DNA from: an uncultured Muribaculaceae bacterium
GTDB taxonomy: Bacteria; Bacteroidota; Bacteroidia; Bacteroidales; Muribaculaceae
Length of the DNA stretch: 64,000 bases
Direction: 5' to 3'
NCBI GenBank assembly: GCA_910589055.1
Contig: CAJURN010000002.1
Coordinates: 62,909-126,908, forward strand
Position numbers and translations under genes: made by a program
The notes under the pieces: generated by a model
What the model was told of the DNA's origin: nothing
What the model saw: only the letters and a program-made list of their open reading frames with translations
Databases searched by the model: none
In this document: one piece after another, positions 60,280 through 64,000 of the stretch
Numbering within the stretch: the first letter of the stretch is position 1
Layout: every line of letters begins with the position of its first letter

Positions 60280-63200
60280 CGGATGGTTTCTTCTGAGGGT
60301 TTGACTTCTGTTGCTTCGGCTTTTTCGGCCGGGATGTCCTCGGATTTCTTGGGTTTGCGGAACCGGAACATATCGGACAGGCGCAGAATCTTGCGGCGGT
60401 AGACGAAGCCCACACCGGTCTGGGTTATCTCGCCTTCGAGAATACTTTCATAGCCTGTGTGGCGGAAGAGGCGCACGTACATCGTGCGGGAGTTGTTGAG
60501 GAAGTATTCGAATGATATGTCGCTGATGAGATTCTGCGAGAAATTCTCGTCGGCGTCGGCATCGGTGGAGTAGTTGCCGCCGACCACAATCTTGAAGCGG
60601 TCGTTGAAGAGCGACTTCGACACCTGATAGCTGTAACTCATGGTTTGCGATGTGGAGCCGTCGACAGTTTTGTCGTACTGATTAATGCCGAAGGAAATAT
60701 CCACGCCCTTGATGGTGTTGGCGGCCCAGGAGTTGATTTGCGATTCGAGGAAGGAGAAGAGCGGATTGCCCGAAAGCGACGAACTTGCCTTGGTGCCGGG
60801 TCCGGTGTACACGTTGTAGAGCAGGAGGTTCATGGCCTGGTTGGCGCGCTGTTCCTGCGACATGGACTGGAGCTCGTTGGCAACGGTTATGTCATCGTCG
60901 GTGCTGAGGTCGAAGGCCACTTTCATGTCGGAGAGCGTTCCGGTGACCGACAGCAGCACGTCAAAGTTGATAAGGCGTGAGTTGCTTCCCTCCTGGGTCA
61001 CGTTGGCCTTGAGGACATCGGTTGCCTGGATGTTCAGCGTTGGATTCATCATGTCGCCGGTAAAGGCCACATAGCTTCCTTCGTTGAAGTTGAACAGTTT
61101 TTCCGACATCAGCGGCGGCGTGTAGCGCACGAAGCCCTTGTTGATGGCGAGACGTCCCGACAGGCGTCCGTCGCTCACGGGTGACATCGTGTAGTTGAGT
61201 GTGCCCGAACTCTGGAGCTGAACCTTGTTTTTACCGTCGGAAGAGAGGTCGACGCTCACGATGGTGCCGTCTTCGATGGTGAGCAGCGCGTCAAGGAACA
61301 TTGCCATTGACGAGTTGGTGAGCGAGTCGGCAGCCATCACGTTGGCCGAGTCGGCGAAGTTGACGAATTTCACCATCTCGCCTGTCGACTGGGATTCGAT
61401 TGCCGATGTGCCGTCGGGAATCACGTAGGTTACGTTGGTGCCGGGACGGAGTTTCAGATTTGCGTCCACGTTGAGGAAGCTCATCGAGCCGTGGGCACTT
61501 GCGTCAAGGCTGATGAAGGCTTTGCCGTAGACGTCGGCGCCTTTGGAAAGGCGGTTGGAGTTGACTATCTGCATGTCGGCAGCTTTCATTCGCAGGTCGA
61601 TGGTGGGATTCGACATGTTTTTCAGTCCCACCTGTCCTGATATTGACAGCGGATTGTCGTTGCATGCCGTGATGGCGAAGTTGTCGAGCGTGACAACATT
61701 GTCGACAACGGGTATTTTTGTTTCGCTGAATTTATAGTCGGTTCCGGTCATGGCAAGGCGTACGGCGGTTGAGTCAAAATCAAGATAGCCGTTGAGTATG
61801 GGGCTTTCCTGTGTTCCGCTGATCTGGAGCGAGCCGTTCATCATGCCCGAGAGGCGTCCGAGGGTCTTGGGCAGGAATGGATTGACCGTGGCGAGCGGGA
61901 AGCGTATCATCGAGAAGTCGAGGTTGAGCGGCGACATGAATGTTGTGTCGTTCAATGCTCCCGACAGTGTCATGGTCTTTTGTCCGTCGACGAGCACGTC
62001 GGCTGTGGCGCGGATTGTTCCGGAGGTGGTTGCAGCCACATCGAAATCGGCCTGGAGCGAGGCCACGCGCTGGCGGTCGTAGAGGAAGTTCTCGAGCTTG
62101 ACAGAGCCTTTTCCGGTAATCTGCTGCCCTGCGCGGTTAAGGCGCATGTCGGCATCGAGGTCGCCCTTCATCGGTGGCGCGAAGGGGTTGAGCGCAATCC
62201 AGTCGGATATGTGGATGTTTGAAATCTTTACCACGATGTCTTCCTGGGCGCTGTGGCTGTGCATGATTTCTGTTGAGTCGCCGCCCTCGGTGGCGTGTTC
62301 GGAGCCTTCGGTGTATATTGCGAGCGTACTGTTGCCGCCTTCCATCTCGACATTGGCGTCGATATGTCCTGTGGGCAGGAAGTATTCGATGAAATTGTCG
62401 GGATTGACCTTCCACTGCTGATAGCCGATTATGGGCGAGTAAGGCGTGATATTTACCGTGAGCAGGGAATCGGCGAGCGCGGCTTTGAGTCCGAACTCGA
62501 ATCCGGTCTTGCCCTTGATGTTTTCCTGATGCAGGAGCATACGCATCGTATTGCCGTCGAGCTTACCCGTGAGGCCAATCTTGGCCCATGAGTCGAGTGT
62601 GCCGGGACGGTTACGCACGTTTGCGGCGAAGTGCAGGTGCTCGTCATGCTGCCCGAGGTCAAAGGTGATGGTGTCAAGACGCGTGTCGCCTGTCTTGAAT
62701 TGGATTACACGAGAATCCAAGGCGAGAGTGCTGTCGTTGTCGGCCGAGAGGCTGAACGAGCGCAGCGACATTTTGCTTGGCGCGAGTATGTCGTTGATGA
62801 GGTTCGACGAACCTGCGTTCACGTCAAGGGCAAATGCCGGAAGAGCCTTCTGCAGGGTGTCAACCTCCAACACGCGTGCCGCAATCTGTTTTGATAGAAT
62901 TTCCGAAGCGGCGGAGAAGCGCGCTGCCAGAGTGTCGATTCCGCAGGGCGCACTGAAATTGGCCGTGAGGTCGCGGTTGGTTATGGCGGCGTTGGTTGTG
63001 GAATCGTTGGCATCGAGATGTGCCTTCACATCGCTCAGGCCGATTGTTCCCTCCATGCGGCGGAAGAAAAGATCAGTCAGTGTTACGTCGGCACGTATGT
63101 CGTTGCTGCCGGGACCGACGGTGGCATCGGCGGTCATCGTGATTTCGACGCTTGCCGGAGTTTCCGAGAAGTGGAGCGCCTGGAGGTCGATGTTGCGGCC

Positions 63201-64000
63201 GTCGATTGATGCGTTCCATGTATAGACTTTACCGTCGAGATTTCCGGCCGCCTCAAGAGTGAAGTCTGTGGCGGGGTTATCGCTCGAGAGGTTCAACTCG
63301 GCATGGCCGTCGGCGAGACTTGCCTTGCCGCGAATACCGGTGTAGGTGAATTTGTCGTAGCGGGCGCTGCTGATGTTCAGGTCGGCATCCATGGCCGTGG
63401 TTTTTACGAAGGGGTTGTAGCCGTGGCCTTTGGCAGATACAGTGGCTGTTACATCACCCACACCGAGCAGGGGCATGAAGGCATTTATCGGAAATCCGTT
63501 GGCTGTCACGGTGGCATTGTAGGCCTCGCGGCGGCTATTCCAGCGTCCGTCGAGTTTCAGCGCTCCCGAGCCGGTGCGGGCGGCAAGTCGTCCGTCAATC
63601 ACGCCCATGTTCATCTTCACGGTGCCACGCAGGGTCATGGGGGGAATGTTTAGGGTTTTGGCTGTGGCAGGTTCGAGCAGCGAGTTTTTTATGGAGTTTA
63701 CGTTTATGATACGTCCGTCGAGGGCTACTTCGCCTCCGAGCTGGTCGGGATTCATCATGTTGCGTACCACGCCCGATGCTTTCAGGGTGACGCAGCGATT
63801 GATTTCAAGGTCGATGTCCTGGATGTCGAGCGAGCCGGTTGTTCCGGTAACATCCGCCGTGAGCAGGATGTTTTCGCGAGCGGGGAGGGTGGCGAGATAA
63901 GGCAAGAAAGCCGGAAACATCATCTTCAGGTCAGCCGGAGCGAATCCTCCCTCGGCTTTGAGTCGCAGGGGAAGTGTAGGGTCGGAGGCCATGTCGCCCA
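60276..64000 (-). CDS. tamB: TamB (DUF490) translocation/assembly protein, N-terminus outside window
   Basis: The open frame runs to the window edge; at least 1238 residues are seen and the N-terminal anchor is missing. Long stretches of repeating beta strands (LNISSARYDKFTYTGIRGKA, GNDSTLALD-like) form the predicted beta-taco groove. The C-terminal DUF490/TamB domain is complete (LNIQATDVLKANVTQE, SNSRLINFDVLLSVTGTLSD, FGINQYDKTVDGS, FRHTGYESILEGEITQTGVG), with a short charged tail rich in Lys, Pro and Glu. It is translationally coupled to tamA. Confidence 0.9.
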   Translation of the reverse strand, partial: GDMASDPTLPLRLKAEGGFAPADLKMMFPAFLPYLATLPARENILLTADVTGTTGSLDIQDIDLEINRCVTLKASGVVRNMMNPDQLGGEVALDGRIINVNSIKNSLLEPATAKTLNIPPMTLRGTVKMNMGVIDGRLAARTGSGALKLDGRWNSRREAYNATVTANGFPINAFMPLLGVGDVTATVSAKGHGYNPFVKTTAMDADLNISSARYDKFTYTGIRGKASLADGHAELNLSSDNPATDFTLEAAGNLDGKVYTWNASIDGRNIDLQALHFSETPASVEITMTADATVGPGSNDIRADVTLTDLFFRRMEGTIGLSDVKAHLDANDSTTNAAITNRDLTANFSAPCGIDTLAARFSAASEILSKQIAARVLEVDTLQKALPAFALDVNAGSSNLINDILAPSKMSLRSFSLSADNDSTLALDSRVIQFKTGDTRLDTITFDLGQHDEHLHFAANVRNRPGTLDSWAKIGLTGKLDGNTMRMLLHQENIKGKTGFEFGLKAALADSLLTVNITPYSPIIGYQQWKVNPDNFIEYFLPTGHIDANVEMEGGNSTLAIYTEGSEHATEGGDSTEIMHSHSAQEDIVVKISNIHISDWIALNPFAPPMKGDLDADMRLNRAGQQITGKGSVKLENFLYDRQRVASLQADFDVAATTSGTIRATADVLVDGQKTMTLSGALNDTTFMSPLNLDFSMIRFPLATVNPFLPKTLGRLSGMMNGSLQISGTQESPILNGYLDFDSTAVRLAMTGTDYKFSETKIPVVDNVVTLDNFAITACNDNPLSISGQVGLKNMSNPTIDLRMKAADMQIVNSNRLSKGADVYGKAFISLDASAHGSMSFLNVDANLKLRPGTNVTYVIPDGTSAIESQSTGEMVKFVNFADSANVMAADSLTNSSMAMFLDALLTIEDGTIVSVDLSSDGKNKVQLQSSGTLNYTMSPVSDGRLSGRLAINKGFVRYTPPLMSEKLFNFNEGSYVAFTGDMMNPTLNIQATDVLKANVTQEGSNSRLINFDVLLSVTGTLSDMKVAFDLSTDDDITVANELQSMSQEQRANQAMNLLLYNVYTGPGTKASSSLSGNPLFSFLESQINSWAANTIKGVDISFGINQYDKTVDGSTSQTMSYSYQVSKSLFNDRFKIVVGGNYSTDADADENFSQNLISDISFEYFLNNSRTMYVRLFRHTGYESILEGEITQTGVGFVYRRKILRLSDMFRFRKPKKSEDIPAEKAEATEVKPSEETIR

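Overview
The window looks like a chromosomal segment of a gut Bacteroidales species, most probably a member of the Muribaculaceae. I infer this from the promoter type (TTTG, 19-21 bp, TAnnTTTG with little Shine-Dalgarno signal), from Bacteroidales-restricted families (DUF4301, DUF5063, DUF6048, DUF6452, DUF4199), from secreted proteins ending in a type IX secretion-like sorting tail, and from closest-looking relatives of ribosomal, LPS and tRNA-synthetase genes. No rRNA, tRNA, CRISPR array, insertion sequence or prophage was found. One lone tyrosine recombinase is present.

Layout. 1-5.2 kb: repeat-rich intergenic DNA around one large secreted beta-sandwich protein. 5.2-6.7 kb: a small three-gene operon of unknown function (DUF6941-like protein, a small acidic protein, a putative papain-fold protein). 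6.8-11.1 kb: coaX, an outer-membrane protein, lptC and a CorC-type CBS protein. 11.4-17.4 kb: a complete RND efflux system (adaptor, pump, outer-membrane factor). 17.5-20.8 kb: lpxA, a candidate small RNA, and pnp. 21.1-24.2 kb (minus): rplM-rpsI-rpsB-tsf. 24.3-28.8 kb (minus): rplU-rpmA, then a secreted S1/P1 nuclease, a C10 cysteine peptidase and a coupled lipoprotein. 29.2-32.1 kb: a secreted PI-PLC-like enzyme. 32.3-39.1 kb (minus): hpt, adk, an acyl-CoA ligase, gltX, waaA and an ArgC-like protein that lacks the catalytic cysteine. 39.3-44.8 kb: the recombinase, a tandemly duplicated promoter, and a six-gene operon (DUF4199, glycosyltransferase, nitroreductase, DUF6452, DUF6048, SDR). 45-47 kb: an Omp28/thioredoxin-like secreted protein with an apparent frameshift at its start. 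47.1-55.4 kb (minus): a nine-gene operon that begins with DUF4301-gmk-nadD-DUF5063-M18 peptidase and ends with a steroid 5-alpha-reductase homologue, an Old Yellow Enzyme-type reductase and two short-chain dehydrogenases. 55.6-64 kb (minus): tamB (cut by the window end), tamA, a DUF389 protein and rsgA.

The strongest biological lead is the four-gene reductase/dehydrogenase module at 47.1-50.7 kb. Its gene content matches what is needed to reduce the ring A double bond of 3-oxo-delta4 steroids or bile acids in either stereochemistry and to set ring hydroxyls; the substrate is inference. Other leads are the three-gene operon at 5.25-6.6 kb, the cysteine-less ArgC paralogue, an R-L-R promoter repeat beside the recombinase, a promoter-terminator unit upstream of pnp, and several families of intergenic repeats, including a nested-palindrome element in three copies.
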